DNA of 7,766 bases, from the NCBI GenBank assembly GCA_025357175.1, contig JANXPS010000035.1:1-7766 (forward strand), read 5' to 3'. Source of the stretch: Deltaproteobacteria bacterium. Lineage in GTDB: Bacteria; Desulfobacterota; Deferrimicrobia; Deferrimicrobiales; Deferrimicrobiaceae. Position numbers and translations under genes: made by a program. The notes under the pieces are model-generated. The model ran no database searches. It saw nothing but the letters and a program-made list of their open reading frames with translations, and had not been told where the DNA came from. Shown here piece by piece: positions 1 through 5,949 of the stretch. Numbering within the stretch: position 1 is the first letter of the stretch; every line of letters starts with the position of its first letter.

Positions 1-195
1 GCCGCCGCACGCGCCGTCGATTCGGGCATGAAGGTGTTCGCCGGCCACGGGCTCGATGTCCGCAACATCGTGCCGGTTCTCGACCTTCCCGAGATCGAGG
101 AATTCAACATCGGTCACAGCATCATGGCGCGCGCCATCTTCCTCGGACTCGGTCCCGCCGTGCGCGAAATGGCCGATCTCGTCCACGCCCGTTGA
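1..195 (+). CDS. pdxJ: Pyridoxine 5'-phosphate synthase, 3' end only (partial)
   Basis: The window opens in frame 1 inside this gene and reads 64 codons to a TGA. PdxJ condenses 1-deoxy-D-xylulose 5-phosphate with 3-amino-2-oxopropyl phosphate to give pyridoxine 5'-phosphate, the last step of the DXP-dependent vitamin B6 route in the cytoplasm. The visible part is the end of its TIM barrel: AGHGLDVRN, then EEFNIGHSIMARAIFLGL, which corresponds to the family's conserved C-terminal ELNIGHxIxxRAxFxGL phosphate-binding segment, then a final helix (AVREMADLV). The 5' three-quarters lies outside the window. The stop is 10 bases before acpS, and pdxJ-acpS is a common bacterial pair. The product, PLP, is the cofactor of the NifS-type enzyme at the other end of the window, although that is not evidence of co-regulation. 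Confidence 0.95.
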   Translation, partial: AAARAVDSGMKVFAGHGLDVRNIVPVLDLPEIEEFNIGHSIMARAIFLGLGPAVREMADLVHAR

Positions 196-205
196 GGCTC
201 GCGAC

Positions 206-598
206 ATGATCGTCGGCACCGGCGTCGACATCGTCGATATTTCCCGAGTAAAGGAATTGCTCGACCGGTATCCCGACCGGTTCGTCGAACGCGTTTTCAC
301 GGACGGAGAATCCGCCTATGCCTTTTCCGGCGTCCTGGCCGCCGAACGACTGGCCGGTCGCTTTGCCGTAAAGGAAGCCGTCATGAAGGCGCTCGGCACC
401 GGAAAATCCCAGGGAATCCTGTGGCGCGACGTCGAGACGGTTCGTGCCCCATCCGGGAAACCCGAGGTTCGCCTGCATGGCCAGGCATCCCGTTGGCTCG
501 AATCGATCGGCGGCGACACCGTCCATGCCTCCATCACCCACGACGGCGGCCGTGCCGTCGCTTTCGTCATAATCGAACGCAAAGGAAACCAGACATGA
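206..598 (+). CDS. acpS: Holo-[acyl-carrier-protein] synthase AcpS (130 aa)
   Basis: AcpS transfers the 4'-phosphopantetheine arm of CoA to a serine of apo-acyl carrier protein, which activates it for fatty acid synthesis. The protein starts with the family signature MIVGTGVDIVDISRV; Asp8 is the expected Mg ligand. It continues with the second signature around residues 53-66 (FAVKEAVMKALGTG), whose Glu57 is the second metal ligand. It ends with the usual strand pattern near 108-122 (HASITHDGGRAVAFV), where the family more often has S-x-S-H. Its 130 residues fit the usual 120-130. The frame stays open upstream to 56, but ATG at 206 is chosen because it gives the canonical N-terminus, follows the pdxJ stop by 10 bases and has GAGG at 194-197. 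The stop overlaps the start of nnr in ATGA (595-598), so the two are probably translationally coupled. Confidence 0.96.
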   Translation: MIVGTGVDIVDISRVKELLDRYPDRFVERVFTDGESAYAFSGVLAAERLAGRFAVKEAVMKALGTGKSQGILWRDVETVRAPSGKPEVRLHGQASRWLESIGGDTVHASITHDGGRAVAFVIIERKGNQT

Positions 599-2175
599 AA
601 ATCGTCACAGCGCATCAGATGTCCGAACTCGACCGGGTCTCGATCGAGGAATACGGGATTCCTTCCGTGGCGCTGATGGAAAACGCAGGTCGCGCCTGCA
701 CCGAACGGATCCTCATGATTTTCGACGACAAGGGCCTGTCCCCCCAGGAGGCCTCCGTCGCGGTCGTCTGCGGACGCGGAAACAACGGCGGAGACGGCTT
801 CGTCATCGCCCGCCACCTCCACAACCGCGGCGCCTACGTCGAGGTGTTCCTGCTGGACGAAGAGGACAACCTTTCCCCGGACGCGAGAATCCAGGCGGAA
901 ATACTCAAGAAGATGGACGTCGAGATCCGGATCGTCCGCGACACCGAAGGGGTCGAGGACCTGCGCACCTTCCTCGAGGAAGTGCACCTCTGTATCGACG
1001 CGATCCTCGGCATCGGCCTCAAGAAACCACTCTCCGGGCTGATCCGGGAAGTCGTCGAGGCGATCAACCTTTCCATGGCCACCGTGTTCGCCGTCGACAT
1101 CCCGACCGGCATCGATGCGACGACCGGCCGGATCCTGGGGGAGGCGATCCGCGCCGATTACACCGGCACGTTCGGTCTGCTCAAGGTCGGCCAGGTGCTG
1201 CTGCCGGGGTCGATCCATTGCGGGGAAACCGACGTCTACGACATCGGCATCCCGTCCCGCGCCGTGTTCGACGCCGACCTGAAAACCGAGGCGCTCGACG
1301 AGGCGACCGTCAAGAGCATGCTGTCGATCCGCCCTCCCGATTTCCACAAGGGGGACGCGGGACGCGTCTATATCGTTGGCGGCTCTCCCGGGATGACCGG
1401 CGCCCCGTGCCTGGCCGGACGCGCGGCCCTTCGCATGGGTGCGGGGTTGATCACCGTCGTGGTTCCCGATTCGCTCCGCCCTATCGTGGAAGCCAAGCTG
1501 ATGGAGGTCATGTCCATCGGCGTTCCCGACCAGGGGACCGGCTTTTTCTCCACGGAATCGCTTCCCCGCATCGCGGAGGCGATATCGCGTGCCGACGTCG
1601 CGGTGATCGGTCCGGGCATGGGCTCCTTCCCGGGCGCGAAATCGTTCATGTCCGATCTCATTCCGCTGATCCGCGTTCCCTTCATCATCGACGCCGACGC
1701 GCTCAATGCGCTCGAAGGCGACCTGAGAATCCTGCGCATGGCCAAGGCGCCCTGCATCGTGACGCCGCATCCGGGCGAGATGTCCCGCCTGACCGGCGAA
1801 TCGGTCGAGGCGATCGAGGCGTCCCGGATCGGCTCCGCCCGCCACCTCGCCGAGGAGCAGAACGTCACGGTGATCCTCAAAGGCGCCCGAACCGTGATCG
1901 CGACACCCATGGGCGACGTGTTCATCAACACGACCGGAAATCCCTACATGGCGACCGGAGGAATGGGAGATTCCCTGACGGGCATGATCGCCGCGCTCGC
2001 TTCCCAGGGGCTCTCCCCGAACGACGCCGCCTGCGCCGGCGTGTTCCTGCACGGAATGTCGGCGGACATCCTGGTCAGGCGTCATCCGATATCGCCCGTG
2101 TCGGCAACCGATGTCATCGAGAACATCTACGAGGCGCTGCAGCAGACGTTGGGCGAACCGCGCGAGGAAGAATGA
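595..2175 (+). CDS. nnr: Bifunctional NAD(P)H-hydrate repair enzyme (epimerase + ADP/ATP-dependent dehydratase), 526 aa
   Basis: This fused YjeF-type enzyme repairs NAD(P)H damaged by hydration. The N-terminal domain epimerises R- and S-NAD(P)HX and the C-terminal domain dehydrates S-NAD(P)HX back to NAD(P)H. Epimerase domain, about 1-220: MENAGRA (28-34), the Rossmann-like CGRGNNGGDGFVIARHL (59-75), AVDIPTGIDATTG (166-178) and VYDIGIP (214-220). Dehydratase domain, about 240-520, ribokinase-like: HKGDAGRVYIVGGSPGMTGA (251-270), VIGPGMG (337-343), IIDADALNAL (364-373), IVTPHPGEMSRLTG (388-401), then GNPYMATGGMGDSLTGM (448-464). The last motif contains the GxGD catalytic Asp at 459. All key motifs are intact, so both activities are expected. 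The frame is open back to 421, but ATG at 595 follows AAAGGA (581-586), gives the standard start and overlaps acpS by 4 bases. The stop overlaps the tsaE ATG in ATGA (2172-2175). Confidence 0.97.
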   Translation: MKIVTAHQMSELDRVSIEEYGIPSVALMENAGRACTERILMIFDDKGLSPQEASVAVVCGRGNNGGDGFVIARHLHNRGAYVEVFLLDEEDNLSPDARIQAEILKKMDVEIRIVRDTEGVEDLRTFLEEVHLCIDAILGIGLKKPLSGLIREVVEAINLSMATVFAVDIPTGIDATTGRILGEAIRADYTGTFGLLKVGQVLLPGSIHCGETDVYDIGIPSRAVFDADLKTEALDEATVKSMLSIRPPDFHKGDAGRVYIVGGSPGMTGAPCLAGRAALRMGAGLITVVVPDSLRPIVEAKLMEVMSIGVPDQGTGFFSTESLPRIAEAISRADVAVIGPGMGSFPGAKSFMSDLIPLIRVPFIIDADALNALEGDLRILRMAKAPCIVTPHPGEMSRLTGESVEAIEASRIGSARHLAEEQNVTVILKGARTVIATPMGDVFINTTGNPYMATGGMGDSLTGMIAALASQGLSPNDAACAGVFLHGMSADILVRRHPISPVSATDVIENIYEALQQTLGEPREEE

Positions 2176-2660
2176 CCACCCGGATTCTGCTGCGCTCCGG
2201 ATCGCCCGCAGACACGCTTGAAATCGGACGTCTCTTGGGCGAAGTCCTTTCGGACGGCGACGTCATCGCGCTGACCGGCGACCTGGGCGCGGGAAAGACG
2301 CTATTTTGCAAGGGGATCGCCAGCGGCCTGGGGATCGACCCCGCATTCGTCGCGAGTCCGACCTTCACGATCGTTTCCGAGTACGCGGATGGGCGCCTTC
2401 CGTTTCACCACATCGATGCCTGGCGGCTTGCCACGCTCGATGAGGCGATTTCGGCGGGTCTCGAGGACATTATCGGGGTCGGGGGCGTTTCCGCCGTCGA
2501 ATGGCCCGAAAACGTGTCGAAGTTGTTGCCAAACCGCTGTTTACGGGTTACATTTCAGCATTCGGGAACCGAGGGCCGGATCCTGTCGTTCGAACTCCCG
2601 AACATTCCCGGATTTCACCCTTTTTTCGAGAACTGCAAACGCTATCTCACAGGAGGATGA
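2172..2660 (+). CDS. tsaE: tRNA N6-threonylcarbamoyladenosine biosynthesis ATPase TsaE (162 aa)
   Basis: TsaE (YjeE family) is the small P-loop ATPase that works with TsaD and TsaB to place threonylcarbamoyl on A37 of ANN-decoding tRNAs. Visible features are the Walker A GDLGAGKT (36-43), the family-specific SPTFTIVSEY (62-71), HIDAWRL (80-86; the family is usually HxDxYR, here with Trp in place of Tyr) and AVEWPEN (108-114), whose Glu110-Trp111 is the Walker-B-like signature. The length is normal for the family. The ATG at 2172 lies in the 4-base overlap with nnr, with GAGGAAG just ahead at 2164-2170. The nnr-tsaE pairing is common in bacteria. The last 20 or so residues (from NIPGFHPFF) are a loosely conserved tail. 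Its DNA is locally AT-richer and holds a possible promoter for lysC. Confidence 0.96.
   Translation: MTTRILLRSGSPADTLEIGRLLGEVLSDGDVIALTGDLGAGKTLFCKGIASGLGIDPAFVASPTFTIVSEYADGRLPFHHIDAWRLATLDEAISAGLEDIIGVGGVSAVEWPENVSKLLPNRCLRVTFQHSGTEGRILSFELPNIPGFHPFFENCKRYLTGG
2526..2554 (+). promoter_or_regulatory. Possible sigma70-type promoter inside tsaE, upstream of lysC-cimA
   Basis: TTGCCA (2526-2531) and TACATT (2549-2554) are separated by exactly 17 bases. They match the sigma70 consensus at 5 of 6 and 4 of 6 positions. The stretch is AT-richer than its surroundings and uses codons that look uncommon for this gene set (TTA, ACA, TTT). It would start transcription roughly 105 bases before the lysC ATG, giving the amino-acid genes their own transcript. 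This is pattern matching by eye; chance matches occur, so confidence is low. Confidence 0.3.
2651..2656 (+). promoter_or_regulatory. Ribosome binding site of lysC
   Basis: AGGAGG, a full anti-Shine-Dalgarno match, lies in the last codons of tsaE, 11 bases before the lysC ATG at 2668. An ATG at 2657-2659 directly abuts it but is in another frame, so it is not the lysC start. The in-frame ATG at 2668 gives the conserved MALIVQKYGGTSV N-terminus. Confidence 0.75.
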
Positions 2661-2667
2661 CGAGGCG

Positions 2668-3882
2668 ATGGCACTGATAGTCCAGAAGTATGGCGGCACA
2701 TCGGTCGGAACCATCGAAAAGATCAAGAACGTCGCCAAGCGAGCCGCGCGCACGCATGACGAAGGGCACCAGGTCGTCGTCGTCGTTTCCGCCATGTCCG
2801 GGGAAACCAACCGCCTCCTCGGCCTGGCCGCGCAGCTTGCCGAGATCCCGAACGAACGCGAGCTCGATGTCGTCGCGTCCACCGGCGAACAGGTGACCAT
2901 CGGCCTCCTGGCGATCGCGCTGACCGAGATGGGCTACAAGGCCAGATCGTTTACCGGCTTCCAGATTCCGATCGAGACCGATACGGCCTACGTGAAGGCG
3001 CGCATCAAGAAAATCGGGCACAGCGCCATCATGGACACCCTCAAGGAGGGCGGCATCGCGGTCGTCGCGGGCTTCCAGGGGATCGATGAAACCGGCTCGA
3101 TCACGACCCTTGGCCGGGGTGGATCCGACACGAGCGCCGTGGCGGTCGCAGCGGCGTTGAAAGCTGACGTCTGCGAGATATACACCGACGTCGACGGCGT
3201 ATACACGACCGACCCGAACATCTGCGAGGACGCCCGCAAGCTCGACAAGATCTCGTTCGAGGAAATGCTCGAGCTTGCCAGCCTCGGGGCCAAGGTGCTG
3301 CAGATCCGTTCGGTTGAATTCGGGATGAAGTACGGGGTCCGGATTCACGTCCGGTCTTCGTTCAACGATAATCCGGGTACGATCGCGACCCGCGAGGAGG
3401 AGATCATGGAAACGGCGGTTGTGTCGGGGATTGCATTCAGCAAGAACGAAGCGAAGATCACGTTCGTCAAGGTTCCCGACAAGCCCGGCATCGCGGCCAA
3501 GATTTTCAAGCCGCTCACCGATGCCAACATCGTGGTCGACGTGATCGTCCAGAACGTCTCGGTCACCGGCTTCACCGACCTCACGTTCACCGTCGCCCGT
3601 TCCGACTACAAAAAGGCGATGCAGGTTGCGGACGTCACGGCGAAGGAGATCGGCGCGGCCGAGGTGGTCGGCGACGACAAGATCGCCAAAGTCTCGATCG
3701 TCGGCATGGCGATGCGGTCGCACGCAGGCGTGGCGATGAAGGTGTTCGAGACGCTTTCCGCCGAAGGGATCAACATTCTCGGGATCACGACCTCCGAGAT
3801 CAAGATCTCAGTCCTCATCGAAGAGAAATACACCGAATTGGCGGTCCGCGTCCTTCACACCGCTTTCGGCCTCGGAGGGTAG
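2668..3882 (+). CDS. lysC: Aspartate kinase, monofunctional LysC type with tandem ACT domains (404 aa)
   Basis: The enzyme phosphorylates L-aspartate to 4-phospho-L-aspartate, the entry step to lysine, threonine, methionine and diaminopimelate. The catalytic amino-acid-kinase domain spans about 1-235: KYGGTSVG (7-14), VSAMSGETN (40-48), STGEQ (71-75), GRGGSDTSAVA (149-159) and YTDVDGVYTTDP (172-183). Two ACT repeats follow, at about 262-335 (VPDKPGIAAKIF, NIVVDVIVQN) and 342-403 (SIVGMAMRSHAGVAMKVF, INILGITTSEIKISVLI). They are the expected site of end-product inhibition by lysine and/or threonine; the sequence alone does not show which. The length (about 405) and the lack of a homoserine dehydrogenase domain mark the Gram-positive/Geobacter/Pseudomonas class, in which an internal start often makes a separate beta subunit (see 3406). 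It begins 7 bases after tsaE and ends 3 bases before cimA. Confidence 0.98.
   Translation: MALIVQKYGGTSVGTIEKIKNVAKRAARTHDEGHQVVVVVSAMSGETNRLLGLAAQLAEIPNERELDVVASTGEQVTIGLLAIALTEMGYKARSFTGFQIPIETDTAYVKARIKKIGHSAIMDTLKEGGIAVVAGFQGIDETGSITTLGRGGSDTSAVAVAAALKADVCEIYTDVDGVYTTDPNICEDARKLDKISFEEMLELASLGAKVLQIRSVEFGMKYGVRIHVRSSFNDNPGTIATREEEIMETAVVSGIAFSKNEAKITFVKVPDKPGIAAKIFKPLTDANIVVDVIVQNVSVTGFTDLTFTVARSDYKKAMQVADVTAKEIGAAEVVGDDKIAKVSIVGMAMRSHAGVAMKVFETLSAEGINILGITTSEIKISVLIEEKYTELAVRVLHTAFGLGG
3394..3402 (+). promoter_or_regulatory. Internal Shine-Dalgarno within lysC (for a possible beta subunit)
   Basis: GAGGAGGAG, encoding part of the Glu-rich linker REEE (242-245), lies just upstream of an in-frame ATG at 3406; its GGAGG core (3396-3400) is 5 bases from that ATG. 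It is at least as strong an anti-SD match as any gene-start RBS in the window. Glu codons can produce such strings by chance, so the position at the domain boundary is the main argument. Confidence 0.5.
3406..3882 (+). CDS. Probable LysC beta subunit from an internal in-frame start (158 aa; ACT domains only)
   Basis: This reads the same frame as lysC from Met247 to the same stop. It would yield a protein consisting only of the linker and the two ACT regulatory domains. Known precedent: in Bacillus subtilis aspartokinase II, Corynebacterium glutamicum LysC and Thermus LysC, an internal start near residue 245-250 gives an alpha2beta2 enzyme that binds the inhibitor at the ACT interface. Here an ATG sits at the equivalent place, preceded by a strong GGAGG at 5-base spacing. 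Production of the short form is inferred, not seen. It could instead be a silent coincidence of the Glu-rich linker. Confidence 0.5.
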   Translation: METAVVSGIAFSKNEAKITFVKVPDKPGIAAKIFKPLTDANIVVDVIVQNVSVTGFTDLTFTVARSDYKKAMQVADVTAKEIGAAEVVGDDKIAKVSIVGMAMRSHAGVAMKVFETLSAEGINILGITTSEIKISVLIEEKYTELAVRVLHTAFGLGG

Positions 3883-3885
3883 GCA

Positions 3886-5487
3886 ATGCCGTCTCAGAAA
3901 AAGGTTTTCCTCTACGATACGACGCTGCGGGACGGAACGCAGTCCGAGGAGATTTCGCTCTCGGTCGACGACAAGGTGAACATCGCCGTACGTCTCGACG
4001 AGTTCGGCATCCACTACATCGAGGGAGGTTACCCGGGCTCCAATCCGAAGGACAAGGAATTCTTCGCGCTCGCGAAGAAGATGTCCTGGAAGAACGCGAA
4101 GATCTGCTCTTTCGGCATGACACGCCGCGTCGGCAAGAAGTGCGAGGAAGACGCCAACATGAAGGCGCTCCTCGGCGCCGAGACGCCCGTCATCACGCTG
4201 GTCGGCAAGACGTGGGATTTCCACGTGATCGAGGCGCTCCGGACGTCGCTCGACGAAAACCTTTCGGCGATCCGCGAGACGTGCGAATTCATGAAAAAGC
4301 GGGTCGAACAGGTATTTTTCGACGCCGAGCATTTCTTCGACGGCTACAAGCGAAATCCCGAATACGCGATCAAGGCACTGCATGCCGCGGTTGACGGCGG
4401 CGCCGAATGCCTGATCCTCTGCGACACCAACGGCGGGTCGATGCCCTCCGAAATCGCCAGGATCATCAAGGAAGTCAAGAAAGCGGTGTCGGTTCCGCTC
4501 GGCATCCACACCCACAACGATTCCGAACTCGCGGTCGCCAACTCGCTGATCGCCGTCGACAACGGCGTCACCCAGGTGCAAGGGACGATGAACGGCTACG
4601 GCGAGCGCTGCGGCAACGCCAATCTTTGCTCCATCCTGCCGAGTCTCCAGGTCAAGATGGGATATTCGGTCGTTCCGGCCGACCAGCTCAAGAAACTGTA
4701 CGACCTGTCCCACTATGTCTCGGAAATCGCAAACGTCAGCCACGCGATTCGACAGCCTTTCGTCGGCGAAGCGTCCTTCGCCCACAAGGGCGGGATGCAC
4801 GTATCGGCGGTGCAGCGCAATCCGGAAACCTACGAGCACATCGATCCGGCCGTGGTCGGCAACCATCGCCGCGTACTCATCTCCGATCTTTCCGGACGCA
4901 GCAACATCCTTTCCAAGGTCGAGGAGAAGGGGCTTCACTTCAAGGCCAACGACCCCGCCGCGGCCAATGTCCTCGAGCAGATCAAGGAACTCGAGCACGC
5001 CGGTTACCAATTCGAAGCGGCCGAAGCGTCGTTCGAACTGCTCGTTCGCAAGGCGATGGGCGAGTACGAGCCGTTTTTCGAACTGAAGGCATTCCGCGTA
5101 ATCGACGAAAAACGGTCCGAGGGCGAATCGCCGATCGCCGAAGCCACGATCATGGTGTCCGTCGACGGGCAGGAAGAACACACGGCCGCCATGGGCAACG
5201 GCCCCGTCAACGCCATGGACAACGCGCTTCGCAAGGCGCTCGAAAAATTCTATCCGGAACTGGCCGAAGTCCGGTTGCTCGATTACAAGGTGCGCGTCAT
5301 CAGCGTCGGCGGAACGGGCTCCTCGGTACGCGTCTTGATACAGTCCGGCGACAAGGACGCGGTGTGGGGAACGGTCGGGGTCTCGCACAACATCATCGAA
5401 GCTTCCTGGCAGGCGCTCGGCGACAGCATCCGTTACAAGCTCTGGAGGTCACGACATGTCGGGGGGATCACTGGAGGAAACGGCTGA
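3886..5487 (+). CDS. cimA: (R)-citramalate synthase (533 aa)
   Basis: CimA condenses pyruvate with acetyl-CoA to (R)-citramalate, which leads to 2-oxobutanoate and isoleucine without threonine deaminase. It belongs to the DRE-TIM (HMGL-like) family with 2-isopropylmalate synthase. The TIM barrel spans about 6-270: YDTTLRDGTQSEE (10-22) with the Arg15-Asp16 catalytic/metal pair, IEGGYPGSNPKD (45-56), and the metal-binding HTHNDSELA (208-216). MNGYGERCGNANL (235-247) is the conserved GxGERxGN loop. The barrel is followed by a linker region with SFAHKGGMHVSAV (297-309). The LeuA-type allosteric dimer domain lies at about 400-520 (VRLLDYKVRVISVGGTGSS; WGTVGVSHNIIEASWQAL). IEGGYPGSNPKD, rather than a LeuA-type motif, and the length of about 530 favour the Geobacter/Dehalococcoides CimA type over LeuA or homocitrate synthase. 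Feedback control by isoleucine is typical of the family. The start, 3 bases after lysC, has GGAGGG at 3874-3879. The last 32 bases overlap the next gene. Confidence 0.95.
   Translation: MPSQKKVFLYDTTLRDGTQSEEISLSVDDKVNIAVRLDEFGIHYIEGGYPGSNPKDKEFFALAKKMSWKNAKICSFGMTRRVGKKCEEDANMKALLGAETPVITLVGKTWDFHVIEALRTSLDENLSAIRETCEFMKKRVEQVFFDAEHFFDGYKRNPEYAIKALHAAVDGGAECLILCDTNGGSMPSEIARIIKEVKKAVSVPLGIHTHNDSELAVANSLIAVDNGVTQVQGTMNGYGERCGNANLCSILPSLQVKMGYSVVPADQLKKLYDLSHYVSEIANVSHAIRQPFVGEASFAHKGGMHVSAVQRNPETYEHIDPAVVGNHRRVLISDLSGRSNILSKVEEKGLHFKANDPAAANVLEQIKELEHAGYQFEAAEASFELLVRKAMGEYEPFFELKAFRVIDEKRSEGESPIAEATIMVSVDGQEEHTAAMGNGPVNAMDNALRKALEKFYPELAEVRLLDYKVRVISVGGTGSSVRVLIQSGDKDAVWGTVGVSHNIIEASWQALGDSIRYKLWRSRHVGGITGGNG
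5444..5448 (+). promoter_or_regulatory. Ribosome binding site deciding the start of the helix-hairpin-helix gene
   Basis: GGAGG lies inside the 3' end of cimA, 7 bases before the ATG at 5456. It supports the upstream start, which overlaps cimA by 32 bases, over the later in-frame ATG at 5522. That later start would lose most of the residues before the membrane segment and has no comparable RBS. Confidence 0.7.
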
Positions 5488-5908
5488 TTCCACCCGCTCA
5501 CGTTCGTTCCTCGTCCTTTCCATGATCGTTTTGCTCTACAATCTTGCCGCCACCGTGCGGCAAGATTTTTTTTGGCCCGCGCGAACCCCGGAATCGCCCG
5601 GCGCGGAAGCGCCGACAACCGCCGTAACATCGGCCAAACCGATTCCGGATGCCCGAAATGCAGGGAAAGGCCCGCTGAACCTGCGCCAGAAGTTCCTTTC
5701 CGGATACCGCGTGGATATCAACCGCGCCGCGATGCGCGAACTGTCCGATCTTCCCGGCATTTCCGACAAGGTCGCAACGGCGGTCGTCGCCGAAAGAATG
5801 CGCATCGGCCGGTTCAGGCAACCGTCCGATCTTCTCGAAGTCCGGGGGATCAAGGAAAAAAGACTCCAGAAAATCCTTCCATTTCTTGCGGGTTTCGATA
5901 ATAATTGA
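5456..5908 (+). CDS. Membrane-anchored ComEA-type helix-hairpin-helix protein (150 aa)
   Basis: This is a small protein with a short N-terminal cytoplasmic stretch, one hydrophobic segment at about 17-34 (SFLVLSMIVLLYNLAATV), and a Pro/Ala-rich linker at about 41-70. The ComEA-family double helix-hairpin-helix lies at about 85-144: VDINRAAMRELSDLPGIS, then GRFRQPSDLLEVRGIKEK and LQKILPFL. The domain matches the family's 'INxAxxxEL..LPGI......I...R...G.F....DL..V.GI' pattern and normally binds DNA non-specifically. ComEA proteins with a membrane anchor bind incoming DNA in natural transformation. This one lacks the SLBB domain of Firmicute ComEA, and no other competence gene is nearby, so its role is unknown. 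The ATG at 5456 overlaps cimA and has a good RBS. The oddity is an intrinsic terminator lying within codons 29-40 (see 5540-5573). The only in-frame start I found between that and the HhH is a GTG at 5711, without a clear RBS. Confidence 0.85.
   Translation: MSGGSLEETADSTRSRSFLVLSMIVLLYNLAATVRQDFFWPARTPESPGAEAPTTAVTSAKPIPDARNAGKGPLNLRQKFLSGYRVDINRAAMRELSDLPGISDKVATAVVAERMRIGRFRQPSDLLEVRGIKEKRLQKILPFLAGFDNN
5540..5573 (+). terminator. Intrinsic (Rho-independent) terminator inside the HhH gene, downstream of cimA
   Basis: AATCTTGCCGC (5540-5550) pairs perfectly over 11 bp with GCGGCAAGATT (5557-5567) around a 6-base loop (CACCGT). The last two stem bases begin an unbroken run of 8 T (5566-5573). 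This is a canonical + strand terminator; on the - strand there is no T tract. It begins 53 bases after the cimA stop, a normal place to end a lysC-cimA transcript, but lies within the coding sequence of the next gene (codons 29-40). Whether it works while that gene is being translated is unknown. Confidence 0.82.
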
Positions 5909-5920
5909 CCTGTATGGTCA
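5906..5920 (+). promoter_or_regulatory. Perfect palindrome upstream of cysE, candidate operator
   Basis: TGACC-TGTAT-GGTCA has 5-base arms that are exact inverted repeats, giving the form TGA-N9-TCA. It overlaps the stop of the HhH gene and sits in an AT-rich 41-base gap (5909-5949) just before cysE, which leads a cysE-rrf2-nifS set. The Rrf2 family binds such short dyads, and TGA-N9-TCA is the reported half-site form of the iron-responsive box of RirA, an Rrf2 member. Nearby promoter-like hexamers (TTGACC 5905-5910, GATAAT 5897-5902, TATTAA 5923-5928) do not form a well-spaced pair, so I cannot place the promoter itself. Confidence 0.4.
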
Positions 5921-5949
5921 TCTATTAATCCCGAACGGGAGGCATATCG

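Noticed and set aside
56..205. Upstream extension of acpS to an ATG at 56
   Set aside because: The extension overlaps pdxJ out of frame, is Ser/Arg-rich and non-homologous, while ATG at 206 gives the canonical AcpS N-terminus.
316..2085. Long - strand open frame (589 codons) opposite acpS and nnr
   Set aside because: It is antisense to two genes with full family motifs. Its translation is Arg/Asp/Gly/His-rich low-quality sequence with no recognisable domain, typical of the complementary frame of GC-rich genes.
2588..2626. Small hairpin (GTTCG/CGAAC) and T6 run near the end of tsaE as a terminator
   Set aside because: The stem is only 5 bp and lies 17 bases before the T run, so it does not form a terminator; the T run encodes the Pro-Phe-Phe tail of TsaE.
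2773..2787. GTC repeat run in lysC
   Set aside because: It encodes a run of valines in a core beta strand of the kinase domain; ordinary coding sequence.
3808..5388. Long - strand open frame (526 codons) opposite cimA
   Set aside because: It mirrors cimA codon structure, shows no domain and has no supporting start signal; cimA on the + strand is unambiguous.
4407..5525. + strand frame of 372 codons overlapping cimA
   Set aside because: It is an Arg/Gln-rich out-of-frame shadow of cimA with no family resemblance.
5905..5933. TTGACC as the -35 of a cysE promoter
   Set aside because: No acceptable -10 lies 16-18 bases downstream (the region is ATCCCG), and the better TATTAA is only 12 bases away, so it is not called as a promoter.
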